Assembly (NCBI GenBank): GCA_022827165.1
Contig: JAJDTN010000410.1
Coordinates: forward strand, 1 to 10,421
DNA: 10,421 bases
Reading direction: 5' to 3'
Source of the DNA: Candidatus Latescibacterota bacterium
GTDB taxonomy: Bacteria; Latescibacterota; UBA2968; UBA8231
Shown here: piece by piece, positions 1 to 6,992 of the stretch
Numbering within the stretch: position 1 is the first letter of the stretch
Layout of the letters: every line of letters begins with the position of its first letter
Notes under the pieces: model-generated
The model's database searches: none
What the model saw: the letters and a program-made list of their open reading frames with translations, nothing else
Told to the model about the DNA's origin: nothing
Position numbers and translations under genes: made by a program

Positions 1-1269
1 GTGCATCCGTCCCATCCCCAAGTGCGCCCGGGCGCTGCGGGGGGCGGATTGGTACTGCGCCCGGTAGAAGCTCTCGCCGTCGGCCCAGGTGGCGTTGCGC
101 GCCACCGTCAGAACCGCATAGATGCACAGCAATACCAGACCTCCTGCCCAGACTCCCCTGCCGCAGCGCTGTGCCAGCCGCCAGAAGCCCCAACCCAGCA
201 GCACGCAGAACGCGGCGGATGGTGCGTAGATCAGCCGTTCCGCCATGATCGTCGGCACCAGCACCAGGAAGTTGCTCGTCGGCGCCGCCAGGATCGCATA
301 GCTCCCCACTCCGAAGGCGACCATCGGCGACCGGTGCCGCAGGCGCCAGGCCGCTGCGGCGGCGATGAGCACCGCCGCCAGGAAGCCGGCCGCCCCCCCG
401 TCCAGCGGGCCGCCCACCAGCGGGATCTGCGCATGGGAGTAGTCCGAGGAGAGCCCCAGGGGCCAGACCAGCAGCCGCAGGTAGGCGAACTGCACGGAGG
501 CAGCCGTCAGCATTCTCTCAGGAAGCGCGGCATCCACCAGGGGATTGTCCAGCGCATGGATCTGGCTGTCGGTGGGCCCGAGGACCGCCTGGCGAAGAAC
601 CAGCCAGCCCACCAGGACCAGGCCGTATCCGCCATAGACACGCCAGCGCGCCTTCAGCGGCTGACCGGTGCAGACGTCCAGCCACAGGGCGACGAAGAGC
701 CAAGCGGCGGCCGACTCCTTGCCAAGCAGGGAGAGCCCGTAGAGCGCGCCGGCCCCGATCCACTTCCCGCGGCGGTGCAGGAGCAGGAAGGACGCGCCCA
801 GCAACATGGCGAGGGGCTCGGCTCGGCCGGTGATGAAGGCCACGGCCTCGGTGTGGACCGGATGGGCGGCAAAGAGCAGAGCCGCGGCGAGAGCGGCGGG
901 AAGGGCAAGGCCCAGCCGCAGTACCAGGAGAAGGAGCGCACAACTGGCGCCCGCGTGCAGCGCCACATTGACCAGATGGAACCCGACGGCGTGGGCGCCG
1001 GGCAGCCCCAGGGACTCGTTGGCCCCGTAGTTGAGCGCCAGGGTCCAGACCGTTAGGGGGCGGTAGTGGTGGGAGTGGAGGACCTCGCCCCAGTAGCGGC
1101 CGGCCAGGATCCGGTCCAGCCGCCACGGGTCGTGCATCAGCTCGTTGGCGGGGATCAGCTTGCGGTCGTCGTAGACCAGCTCGTTGCCCAGCGAGTTGAC
1201 GTACACCCCGCAGGCAACGAGGGCCGCCAGGGTGAGGGCCACCCACCGGCGACGGTCGGCGTCAGCCAC
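1..1269 (-). CDS. TMTC-like GT-C glycosyltransferase with C-terminal TPRs (N-terminal part, cut by window edge)
   Basis: Reading the minus strand from a GTG at 1269 gives 423 uninterrupted residues that run off the left edge. The protein is a polytopic membrane protein with a first helix at about residues 9-25. An acidic first-loop motif follows (LVYDD, 31-35), as in GT-C enzymes that use lipid-linked sugars. Next come YRPLTVWT (69-76), a FHLVNVALHA helix (98-107), AAHPVHTEAVAFITGRAE (134-151), a DUF1736-like stretch (LRLLVWPLGLSSDYS, about 264-278) and AERLIYAPS (343-351). The last residues (about 397-423, ending SARAHLGMG) look like the start of a TPR array, which in this family follows the membrane domain. 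Animal TMTC proteins are O-mannosyltransferases; the bacterial substrate is unknown. The start is uncertain: GTG 1269 is the only standard start before the in-frame stop at 1312-1314. A better AGGAG near 1300 lies 4 bases before an in-frame CTG at 1293. Family assignment is confident, substrate is not. Confidence 0.88.
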   Translation of the reverse strand, partial: MADADRRRWVALTLAALVACGVYVNSLGNELVYDDRKLIPANELMHDPWRLDRILAGRYWGEVLHSHHYRPLTVWTLALNYGANESLGLPGAHAVGFHLVNVALHAGASCALLLLVLRLGLALPAALAAALLFAAHPVHTEAVAFITGRAEPLAMLLGASFLLLHRRGKWIGAGALYGLSLLGKESAAAWLFVALWLDVCTGQPLKARWRVYGGYGLVLVGWLVLRQAVLGPTDSQIHALDNPLVDAALPERMLTAASVQFAYLRLLVWPLGLSSDYSHAQIPLVGGPLDGGAAGFLAAVLIAAAAAWRLRHRSPMVAFGVGSYAILAAPTSNFLVLVPTIMAERLIYAPSAAFCVLLGWGFWRLAQRCGRGVWAGGLVLLCIYAVLTVARNATWADGESFYRAQYQSAPRSARAHLGMGRMH

Positions 1270-1527
1270 CCCTATGTGCCAGCGGATCGCCAGGATACTC
1301 CTCGATGGGTGTCAGATCGGGACGAACTTGCGGTGATCGGCAGGAGGAGTGGGGGTTCGACCGTTCGGGCAGCGTGTTGTACCGGCTGCCAGTCTTGAAG
1401 AGAGGGCCTGGAATGTATCGGGCTGCCTGCGAACCGTCCAGCCTTCAGGAAGGGAGCAGACAGCGCGTCGAGTCCCGGTGGACACTACATTCTGCATCTT
1501 GGAGGTGAGCATACGACACGCACGTCG
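1270..1527. other. Intergenic stretch between the TMTC-like gene and the sialidase remnant
   Basis: No convincing gene is visible on either strand. It holds the leader of the minus-strand TMTC-like gene, including an AGGAG on that strand near 1300. A short inverted repeat has GGCAGC at 1368-1373 and GCTGCC at 1385-1390 with an 11-base loop and no T-run. A good plus-strand ribosome-binding-like GGAGGTGAG lies at 1501-1509 without an obvious intact gene behind it. The sialidase reading frame stays open back to 1399, just after a TGA at 1396-1398. Some of this stretch may therefore be decayed coding sequence, but residues upstream of about 1510 are not recognisable. Confidence 0.5.
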
Positions 1528-1701
1528 ATGGTGCGCTCCACCGACGGCGGGGAGACCTGGCACTCGCAGGTAACGCCTCACCCGTATGCCGGGAACGGGT
1601 GCGCCATCGCCCAGACCGCCGACGACGGCCTGGACCACGACATGGGCTACCCGAGCTCGGTGCAGTTGCCGGACGGATCGATCTTCACCAGGTACGACTG
1701 A
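1528..1701 (+). pseudogene. C-terminal remnant of a BNR/Asp-box sialidase-like gene
   Basis: One plus-strand frame encodes 57 residues before TGA at 1699-1701. They contain a textbook Asp box, RSTDGGETW (S-x-D-x-G-x-x-W), and then the typical end of exo-sialidase-like proteins, DMGYPSSVQLPDGSIFTRYD. Between them, NGCAIAQ joins directly to TADDGLDHD. In intact relatives a longer stretch with further propeller blades separates such motifs, so I infer an internal deletion as well as loss of the N-terminal part. The family is a six-bladed beta-propeller of roughly 350-400 residues that cleaves sialic acid or related terminal sugars, so this piece cannot be a working enzyme. The frame is open back to 1399 but nothing before about 1510 is recognisable. 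It ends 5 bases before the next gene, which suggests the intact ancestor was in an operon with it. Confidence 0.75.
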
Positions 1702-1706
1702 TCACA

Positions 1707-2717
1707 GTGCCGAAGAAGCGGATAGCGATTGTGGGAGCCGGGAACATGGCGCGGACACGGGGCCAGGCGTTTCTGGACACCGGCCGTGCCGAGATCTGCG
1801 GTGTCGCCGCCCGCCGCGCAGAGCGCGCCGGGAGCTGCGCCGCCGAGTTGGGGTGCGACGTCTTCTGCGACGACTTTCGCCGTTTGGCAGAGACCGCACC
1901 GGACGCGATCCTGATCGAGGTTCCCCATCGGGTGCAGGATGAGATCTCCCTGTGGGCGCTGGATGCCGGTTTCGACCTGCTCGTGGGCGGATCTCTGGCT
2001 TCGAGTGTGGAGAGTGGGCGCCGCATCGTCGAAGCAGCCACGCGGAACCGCCGGGTCGTGGAGGCCGGGTTCCAGCGCCGTTACGACCCCGCCTGGGAGG
2101 AGATCCGGCGCCTGGTGGCGGCAGGGGAACTGGGCCCCCCGGTGATGGCCGTCACCATGGCCCTCTGGAACGCGGATCCGGGCGCCTGGTACTACGATCA
2201 GGATGCGAGCGGCGGGATGCCGCTGACCCACATGAGCTACTGCTATCTGAATGCGGTCCGCTGGATCCTCGGCCGGCCGACCACCGTTTCCGCCCTGGCC
2301 AACCGGGTGCGGAACACGGCTCCCGGCCACGTCGCGGAAGAGACCTGCGGGGCCCTCATCGCCTTCGAGAACGGCGCCTTCGCGTCAGCCACGGCAAGCT
2401 ACATCGGCCCGCAGGGCATGCCCGACCCGCAGCCGCGGTTCATCTGCGCCGACGGCGGCGTCCTGCCCAATGGCGACAGCCCTCCCGGCAAAGACTCCAT
2501 CACCCTCTTCCGCGGGGGCCGCTCCGAGGTCCGCTTCTTCGAGAGCGAGCCCTCCCCCTTTGTCCGGCAGGCATCCGCCTTTCTGGATGCCCTTGAGAAC
2601 CGCCGCGAGGCCCGCAATCCGCCGCAAGATGCCCTGCTCGATGTGGAGATCGCCGAAGCCGTCTCGGTCTCGGCCAAGGAGCACAGGACGGTCTCCCTGA
2701 CGGAAGCAACCGCCTAA
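1707..2717 (+). CDS. Gfo/Idh/MocA-family protein with altered catalytic residues
   Basis: The 336-residue product has an N-terminal Rossmann fold starting RIAIVGAGNMA (5-15), a GxGxxA dinucleotide-binding loop. A C-terminal alpha/beta domain follows, with the family-like segments EAGFQRRYDPAW (119-130), GELGPPV (140-146) and WILGRPTTVSALAN (186-199). Length and order fit the NAD(P)-dependent sugar or inositol dehydrogenase family. The start is GTG 1707, chosen because the fold begins 4 residues later. An in-frame extension to 1599 runs through the sialidase remnant and reads as arginine-rich shadow sequence. No strong ribosome-binding site is seen, so translation may once have been coupled to the gene ending at 1701. 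The usual EKP motif is replaced by G94-G95-S96. By my alignment the Asp and His of the DxxxH motif become H175 and C179. It may be a pseudoenzyme, a binding protein, or use different chemistry. Substrate is unknown. Confidence 0.87.
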   Translation: MPKKRIAIVGAGNMARTRGQAFLDTGRAEICGVAARRAERAGSCAAELGCDVFCDDFRRLAETAPDAILIEVPHRVQDEISLWALDAGFDLLVGGSLASSVESGRRIVEAATRNRRVVEAGFQRRYDPAWEEIRRLVAAGELGPPVMAVTMALWNADPGAWYYDQDASGGMPLTHMSYCYLNAVRWILGRPTTVSALANRVRNTAPGHVAEETCGALIAFENGAFASATASYIGPQGMPDPQPRFICADGGVLPNGDSPPGKDSITLFRGGRSEVRFFESEPSPFVRQASAFLDALENRREARNPPQDALLDVEIAEAVSVSAKEHRTVSLTEATA

Positions 2718-3661
2718 GCATCCGCCCACTTCCGGTACTCCGCCCACGCGTCTTCGCGGCTCACGAAAGGCTTGAAGACCGCGCGGGCACTGTAGCCATA
2801 CTCGGTCAGCGGCTGACAATCCCTGATGAGGATGGAGAAGTCCCACGCCGGATTGTTCAGGCCTCCCCCTCCTGGCGCGACCGCGAAGCGCAGTGTTTCG
2901 GTGCTCTTGAACATCATCTGGAGCATCATGTTGCGCCAGCGTCCGTAGAAGAACGGATGGAGGTATCGGCCAGGCCGGATGTTGTGGAACAACCGGCCCC
3001 GTGGATCGGGCTCGCCCTCGACCAGGGCATCCGCTTCACTTGCGAAGACCGGCCCGTGCGCCGGTTGCTCTGCCAACGATTCGACCCACTCTTCCGGGCC
3101 ACTGCTCCCCCTGCGGCCGAGAAAACAGGTGTTCTTGTCCTCGGGCTCGTGGATGTAGCTCGCCCAGAACAGCCCCAGCCAGTCCCCCTCGAAGGAGCCG
3201 GGATGAGCGACGCACGTGGTTTCCAGATCGATGTAGTGAGGTGGAACGAGGGTGAAGATCGTGCTCACATCAATGCGGCGCGGTTCGGGGATGGAGGTCG
3301 TCAGCTGCACCGAGTTGTCGTCGAGCCGGGTGAGTCGGCTCGGCGTCGGCGGGGTCCCGAGCTTGCCCCCCAGCCAACGGGGGATCATCGACCGGCCGTT
3401 CCGGTCGTAGATGAACTCGAAGTTGAGGCTGCTGGAATACGATGACCGGAAGATGTTCTCCTCGGGGCCGCGGCGGCTGTAGAGCTGGCGCACCCCGTTG
3501 TAGCCGTTCGCCCGTTCAAAGGGGAAAGCGACGTCGTCGAATCGCCCCTCCTTGTTCGCTCGCGACAGCTCGTCAACCCGCTTCTGCGGAATACCTCCGC
3601 CGTCGTTGTTGTCCACCACTTCGACGAAGAGGTCGCCGTCGATGAGAAACTGACTCGCCAT
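2714..3661 (-). CDS. Uncharacterised 315-residue protein, possibly a beta-sandwich (mutarotase-like) fold
   Basis: I do not recognise this gene. The product is soluble, without signal peptide or membrane segments, and rich in aromatic residues. The middle (about 117-150) alternates as beta strands: SVQLTTSIPEPRR, VSTIFTLVPPHYIDLETTC. A tryptophan-rich stretch follows (GDWLGLFWASYIHEPEDK, 159-176), then HPFFYGRWRNMMLQMMF (235-251), a glycine run (263-267) and a conserved-looking C-terminus with WDFSILI and PLTEYGYSARAVFKPF. Strand spacing and the 'hydrophobic-P-hydrophobic-IDLE' pattern recall the aldose epimerase (galactose mutarotase-like) super-sandwich. That is inference only, and a sugar-binding or lyase-type role is equally open. 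An AGGAGG at 3672-3677 lies 10 bases before the ATG. The gene follows the serine hydrolase on the same strand across 92 bases containing a strong hairpin. Its TAG overlaps the TAA of the convergent oxidoreductase by 4 bases. Confidence 0.82.
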   Translation of the reverse strand: MASQFLIDGDLFVEVVDNNDGGGIPQKRVDELSRANKEGRFDDVAFPFERANGYNGVRQLYSRRGPEENIFRSSYSSSLNFEFIYDRNGRSMIPRWLGGKLGTPPTPSRLTRLDDNSVQLTTSIPEPRRIDVSTIFTLVPPHYIDLETTCVAHPGSFEGDWLGLFWASYIHEPEDKNTCFLGRRGSSGPEEWVESLAEQPAHGPVFASEADALVEGEPDPRGRLFHNIRPGRYLHPFFYGRWRNMMLQMMFKSTETLRFAVAPGGGGLNNPAWDFSILIRDCQPLTEYGYSARAVFKPFVSREDAWAEYRKWADA

Positions 3662-3685
3662 TGCAGGGAGTCCTCCTCAGCCCAC

Positions 3686-3721
3686 GTCGCCGCGTCGGGG
3701 GAAATTCCCCGCTTCGGCGAC
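3686..3721. promoter_or_regulatory. 36-base inverted repeat / hairpin in the leader of the 315-residue gene
   Basis: GTCGCCG (3686-3692) pairs exactly with CGGCGAC (3715-3721). Inside it, GGGGAAATTCCCC (3698-3710) is a second near-perfect palindrome, with short unpaired bulges between the two stems. As RNA it would be a very stable stem. It sits about 32 bases after the stop of the serine hydrolase and about 10 bases before the AGGAGG of the next gene. No T-run follows on either strand, so an intrinsic terminator is not supported. An RNA-processing or attenuation element, or a DNA operator, fits as well. Confidence 0.55.
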
Positions 3722-3753
3722 AGTGATTCGTCCGTCACGCTCCAGTCTTCCCA

Positions 3754-4851
3754 TCACTGTTCCTCTGCGATGCGCTTCACCAGCGACTGCATGTCGAGGC
3801 GCCCGTCCCTGTTGGTCTGCACGGCGATCGTCACCCCCGACGACGCGTAGTGGGTCACGTGGGTGCGGTAGCCCGGCCACAGGCCGCCGTGGCCGAAGCT
3901 CGTCCCGCCGTCATGCACGAAGAGTCCGAAGCCGTAGTGCCAGCCGGGCGTGGCCGGGTCGCGCCAGCCGCCGTGCAGCATCCGGGCGAGGCTCTCCGGC
4001 TTCACGATGCGGCCCTCGGTCAGGGCGCCGTAGAACTCGACGAGCATCGTCGGATTCGTGGTGAGCCCGCCTCCGGTCCACTCGGAAGAAGGATCGATCT
4101 TCATGGTGCCGTCCTTCCTCAAGTTACGGGCCCCTCCCATGTAGCCGGGCGTGATGTCGGGCAGGACCGACCGGTCCTGGAGCCCGATCTGGTGCAGGCC
4201 CTGGGGCTCGAGGATGCGCTCCCGGAGCAGATCGTAACAGGCGCGGCCCGTGGCCGCCTCGATCAGACGTCCGAGGACGAGGTATCCGGAGTCCGTGTAC
4301 GAGAATCCCTCTCCCGCTGGAAACAGGGGTTTGCGTCCGGCGAAGGCGATCAGCTCCTCCGGCTCGAAGCGGATCGTGCCGTGGCGGATCGCGCGATAGA
4401 TCGATTTCAACCGGTAACGGGCCGATCGCGGGTAATCGCCGATCCCGGCGGAATGCGACAACAAGTGTCGGACGCGGATGTCGTCCGCGTTGGGCACCTT
4501 CCTGTACCACGACTCGCCGTCCAGCCACTTCGAGGCCGGATCGTCGAGGGTCAGCACGCCGTCCTCCACCAGCAACATCGTCAGCGCCGCGACGAAGGTC
4601 TTGCCCGTGCTCCCGCCCGGCATGCGCACCGTGTCGTTGAGTGGGATCTCCTCTTCCACGTCGGCGAGGCCCACGGAGGCGCGCACGATGCGGCCGTCGG
4701 CAAAGCGCACGGCGGCCCTCAGGCCGGGCATCTCCATCTCGGCACGGGCATCCTCGAGCAGCGCCGCGAGCGCAGACGGGTCCAGGGCGAAGGCGGGCGG
4801 GCAGGAGGCGAGGAGGGCGATCGACAGGTATTTCCCCATGGCCTTGGGCAT
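3754..4851 (-). CDS. Exported serine hydrolase of the beta-lactamase class C / D-aminopeptidase type
   Basis: The 365-residue product starts with a hydrophobic signal-like segment (about 6-22, YLSIALLASCPPAFA). Cleavage after AFA at about residue 22 would place it in the periplasm or outside the cell. The penicillin-binding fold is shown by S81-T-G-K84 (SxxK nucleophile motif, in GGSTGKTF), VRHLLSHSAGI (127-137) and YTD at 185-187 in place of YxN. Near the end, HGG at 321-323 (FGHGGLWPG) takes the place of KTG. These substitutions are common among esterase- or peptidase-like members and argue against classical antibiotic resistance. Likely substrates are esters, D-amino acid peptides or peptidoglycan fragments, which cannot be resolved here. 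The start is ATG 4851 with no clear ribosome-binding site; ATG 4839 (residue 5), with AAGG just upstream, is an alternative. It is divergent from the CocE-type hydrolase and upstream of the unknown 315-residue gene on the same strand. Confidence 0.92.
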   Translation of the reverse strand: MPKAMGKYLSIALLASCPPAFALDPSALAALLEDARAEMEMPGLRAAVRFADGRIVRASVGLADVEEEIPLNDTVRMPGGSTGKTFVAALTMLLVEDGVLTLDDPASKWLDGESWYRKVPNADDIRVRHLLSHSAGIGDYPRSARYRLKSIYRAIRHGTIRFEPEELIAFAGRKPLFPAGEGFSYTDSGYLVLGRLIEAATGRACYDLLRERILEPQGLHQIGLQDRSVLPDITPGYMGGARNLRKDGTMKIDPSSEWTGGGLTTNPTMLVEFYGALTEGRIVKPESLARMLHGGWRDPATPGWHYGFGLFVHDGGTSFGHGGLWPGYRTHVTHYASSGVTIAVQTNRDGRLDMQSLVKRIAEEQ

Positions 4852-4872
4852 GGGAGATACAGAGGGTTCTAT

Positions 4873-4889
4873 CTTGATTCCCTGTCAAG
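4873..4889. promoter_or_regulatory. Short inverted repeat in the divergent intergenic region (possible operator)
   Basis: CTTGA (4873-4877) and TCAAG (4885-4889) form perfect 5-base arms around a 7-base spacer. The site lies in the 80-base gap between two divergent hydrolase genes. On the minus strand the right arm contains TTGACA, but no credible -10 element follows at 16-18 bases. The repeat may be a regulator site serving both genes, but arms this short also occur by chance. Confidence 0.25.
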
Positions 4890-4921
4890 GCGCCGATCCC
4901 GCGCCCAGGCCACGCCAACCT

Positions 4922-4926
4922 GGAGG
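4922..4926 (+). promoter_or_regulatory. Ribosome-binding site fixing the start of the CocE-type hydrolase
   Basis: GGAGG is followed by 5 bases (ATGTC) and then ATG at 4932. An earlier ATG at 4927 lies in another frame and directly abuts the site, so 4932 is the supported start. Confidence 0.75.
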
Positions 4927-4931
4927 ATGTC

Positions 4932-6971
4932 ATGAACGGACAGAGCCGGCCCGTATCCCCGCCGGAATACGAGGTGAAACTGGACCGCCGGGTGCGCATG
5001 CCCATGGGCGACGGGGTCGAGCTGGCGGCCGTAGTCGCCCGCCCCGACGCGTCCGGGGAGTTTCCGGCGATCGTCGCGTACAACCCCTACCGCCGGCTGC
5101 CCGGTATCGAGGCCCACGTCTCCGAGAGCGGCTACGACCACAGACGGCACGGACCCGCCTGGTTCGCCCGCCGCGGCTACGCCGTCGTCTCCTTCGACGC
5201 CCGCGGCACCGGGAACTCGGGGGGCTCCACGACCGACATCTACTCGGAGCGGGAACGGCGGGACGGGTACGAGGCGGTGGAGTGGGTCGCCGCCCAGCCG
5301 TGGTGCAGCGGCGCCGTGGGCATGTGGGGCATGTCCTTCGGCGGCGTCGTGCAGTGGCAGGTGGCGGCCCAGAGGCCGCCCCATCTCAGGACCCTGGTGA
5401 TGGGCTCCTCGAACACCGACGTCTACCTCGACTGGACCCATCCCGGCGGCTCGATCCGCCCCTACATGTTCGACAGCTACTCGCCGTTGATGACGGCCTA
5501 CAATTTCGCTCCCCCCGACGCGGAGATCGCCGGGCCCCTGTGGGAGGAGCTGTGGCATGAGCGACTGGAGAGCAACGTCCCCTGGGGCATCGGCTACATC
5601 ACCCATCCGCTGCAGGGACCGTACTGGCAGGAGCGTTCCCTGGAGCCGGACTACAACCGCGTCGAGGTGCCGGTGCTGTTCTGGTGCGGCTGGGCCGATC
5701 CCTACCCCACCCCGATCCTGCGGGCGTTCTCCCGGCTCGACGTCCCGAAGAAGATCCTGCTGGGACCGTGGGGCCACTACTGGCCCGAAGAGGCCCTGCC
5801 CGGTCCCCGGATCGACTTCCGCCACGAGATGCTGAAGTGGTACGACCGCTGGCTGAAGGAGGAGGAGACCGGCGTGATCGATGAGCCCGCGGTCTCCCTC
5901 TACGTGCGCAAGTACAAGGAGCCGGCGGCGCACATGTACCTCGAGGACGCCGGGTTCTGGAGATCGGAGGAGGAGTGGCCCCCGGCGCGAAACCGGGATA
6001 CCCCCTTCTACTTCCACGCCGGGGGAGAGCTCGGCTGCGAGGCTCCGGACTGCGGCAGTTCCGCGAGGGAGTACACATACAACCCGGCTGTCGGCATCAC
6101 CGCCGGCATCTACTGGGGCGGCGGCATCATGCCCTGGGCCATGCCGGTCGACCAGCGACTCGACGAGGCCCTGTCGCTGACCTGGACCACCCCGCCGCTG
6201 CAGGGGGACCTGGAGGTCACCGACAATCCGGTGGCCGTGCTGCATGTCTCATCCAGCGCCGAGACCGCGTACTTCCACGTGAAGCTCACCGATGTCGCCC
6301 CGGACGGCACCTCCAAGTGGCTGACCGACGGCGGCCTGCTAGGGACCCACAGGAACTCGCACTCGAGTCCCGAGCCGATGGAACCGGGGGAGATCTACAA
6401 GCTGCGCATCGAGATGAAGTACGTCTCCTACCACTTCGAGAAGGGCCACCGCATCCGCCTGAGCGTGGCCGGCGCCGACTTCCAGAACGCCTGGCCCACG
6501 CCGCTGGCGGCGGTCAACAGCGTGCACTGCGGCCCCGACTACCCGTCCAGGGTCGTGCTGCCGGTGACGCCGGCGCGAGACCGGTCGCTACCGGAGCCCA
6601 CATTCCACGCCTCGCCGCGGACCCCGGCGGCGATGGAGGACCTGCCCCCCAGCCGGCACGAGATCACCCACGACCACGTGGCCGGCACGGTGACCGCCGA
6701 ACTGGCGCGGGGCAGCACCGGGAGCGCGGTCGCCGGGCGGGCCTGGTCGAGATATACGGTGTCGCCGACGAATCCGGCCGAGACGGTGCTGAAGGCGGGA
6801 TACGTGTACGAGCCGCCCCATCCGGAGAAGCGGATCGTCGTCGAGGCGAAGGAGGTCCTGCGAAGCGACGCGGAGTCGTACCACTTCTCGACGGAGGTGG
6901 TGGTGACCGTCGACGGGGACCACTACTTCGACAAGAGCTGGAGTGTCACCGTGCCGAGGGAGCTGGGGTGA
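4932..6971 (+). CDS. CocE/NonD-family (peptidase S15-type) alpha/beta hydrolase
   Basis: The product has 679 residues and no signal peptide, so it is probably cytoplasmic. The N-terminal alpha/beta-hydrolase domain (about 15-310) shows FPAIVAYNPYR (44-54), the oxyanion-type segment FDARGTGNSGG (88-98) and the nucleophile elbow G-M-S135-F-G-G. The acid is probably D256 (CGWADPYPT) and the base H282 (GPWGHYWPE). A jelly-roll X-Pro dipeptidyl-peptidase C-terminal domain follows, with LSLTWTTPPLQGDLEVTDNPVAVLHVSSS and later HRIRLSVAGADFQNAWP. Family members hydrolyse acyl esters (cocaine esterase), amides (glutaryl-7-ACA acylase) or X-Pro dipeptides; the substrate here is unknown. About 100 C-terminal residues (about 575-679) follow the usual end of the jelly roll, including YTVSPTNPAE and VVVTVDGDHYFDKSWSV. 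They look like an extra beta-rich domain. The gene stands alone on the plus strand. Confidence 0.94.
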   Translation: MNGQSRPVSPPEYEVKLDRRVRMPMGDGVELAAVVARPDASGEFPAIVAYNPYRRLPGIEAHVSESGYDHRRHGPAWFARRGYAVVSFDARGTGNSGGSTTDIYSERERRDGYEAVEWVAAQPWCSGAVGMWGMSFGGVVQWQVAAQRPPHLRTLVMGSSNTDVYLDWTHPGGSIRPYMFDSYSPLMTAYNFAPPDAEIAGPLWEELWHERLESNVPWGIGYITHPLQGPYWQERSLEPDYNRVEVPVLFWCGWADPYPTPILRAFSRLDVPKKILLGPWGHYWPEEALPGPRIDFRHEMLKWYDRWLKEEETGVIDEPAVSLYVRKYKEPAAHMYLEDAGFWRSEEEWPPARNRDTPFYFHAGGELGCEAPDCGSSAREYTYNPAVGITAGIYWGGGIMPWAMPVDQRLDEALSLTWTTPPLQGDLEVTDNPVAVLHVSSSAETAYFHVKLTDVAPDGTSKWLTDGGLLGTHRNSHSSPEPMEPGEIYKLRIEMKYVSYHFEKGHRIRLSVAGADFQNAWPTPLAAVNSVHCGPDYPSRVVLPVTPARDRSLPEPTFHASPRTPAAMEDLPPSRHEITHDHVAGTVTAELARGSTGSAVAGRAWSRYTVSPTNPAETVLKAGYVYEPPHPEKRIVVEAKEVLRSDAESYHFSTEVVVTVDGDHYFDKSWSVTVPRELG

Positions 6972-6992
6972 GGGTCAATAGAGGCCGGTTGC

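Noticed and set aside
1..1056. Long open plus-strand frame of 351 codons
   Set aside because: It is rich in Gln, Gly, Arg and His without any motif, while the opposite strand encodes a clear membrane protein with family motifs. It is a GC-driven shadow.
1368..1390. GGCAGC...GCTGCC hairpin
   Set aside because: It has a six-base stem with an 11-base loop and no T-run, and no gene end sits next to it. It is within chance expectation for GC-rich DNA.
1599..1706. N-terminal extension of the oxidoreductase to an ATG at 1599
   Set aside because: The extra residues are Arg/Pro-rich, overlap the recognisable sialidase remnant in another frame, and precede a fold that starts right after GTG 1707.
4851..4889. 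TTGACA on the minus strand as a promoter for the serine hydrolase
   Set aside because: The hexamer matches a -35 element, but 17 bases on the sequence is CCCTCT, and the nearest TAGAAC is only 11 bases away.
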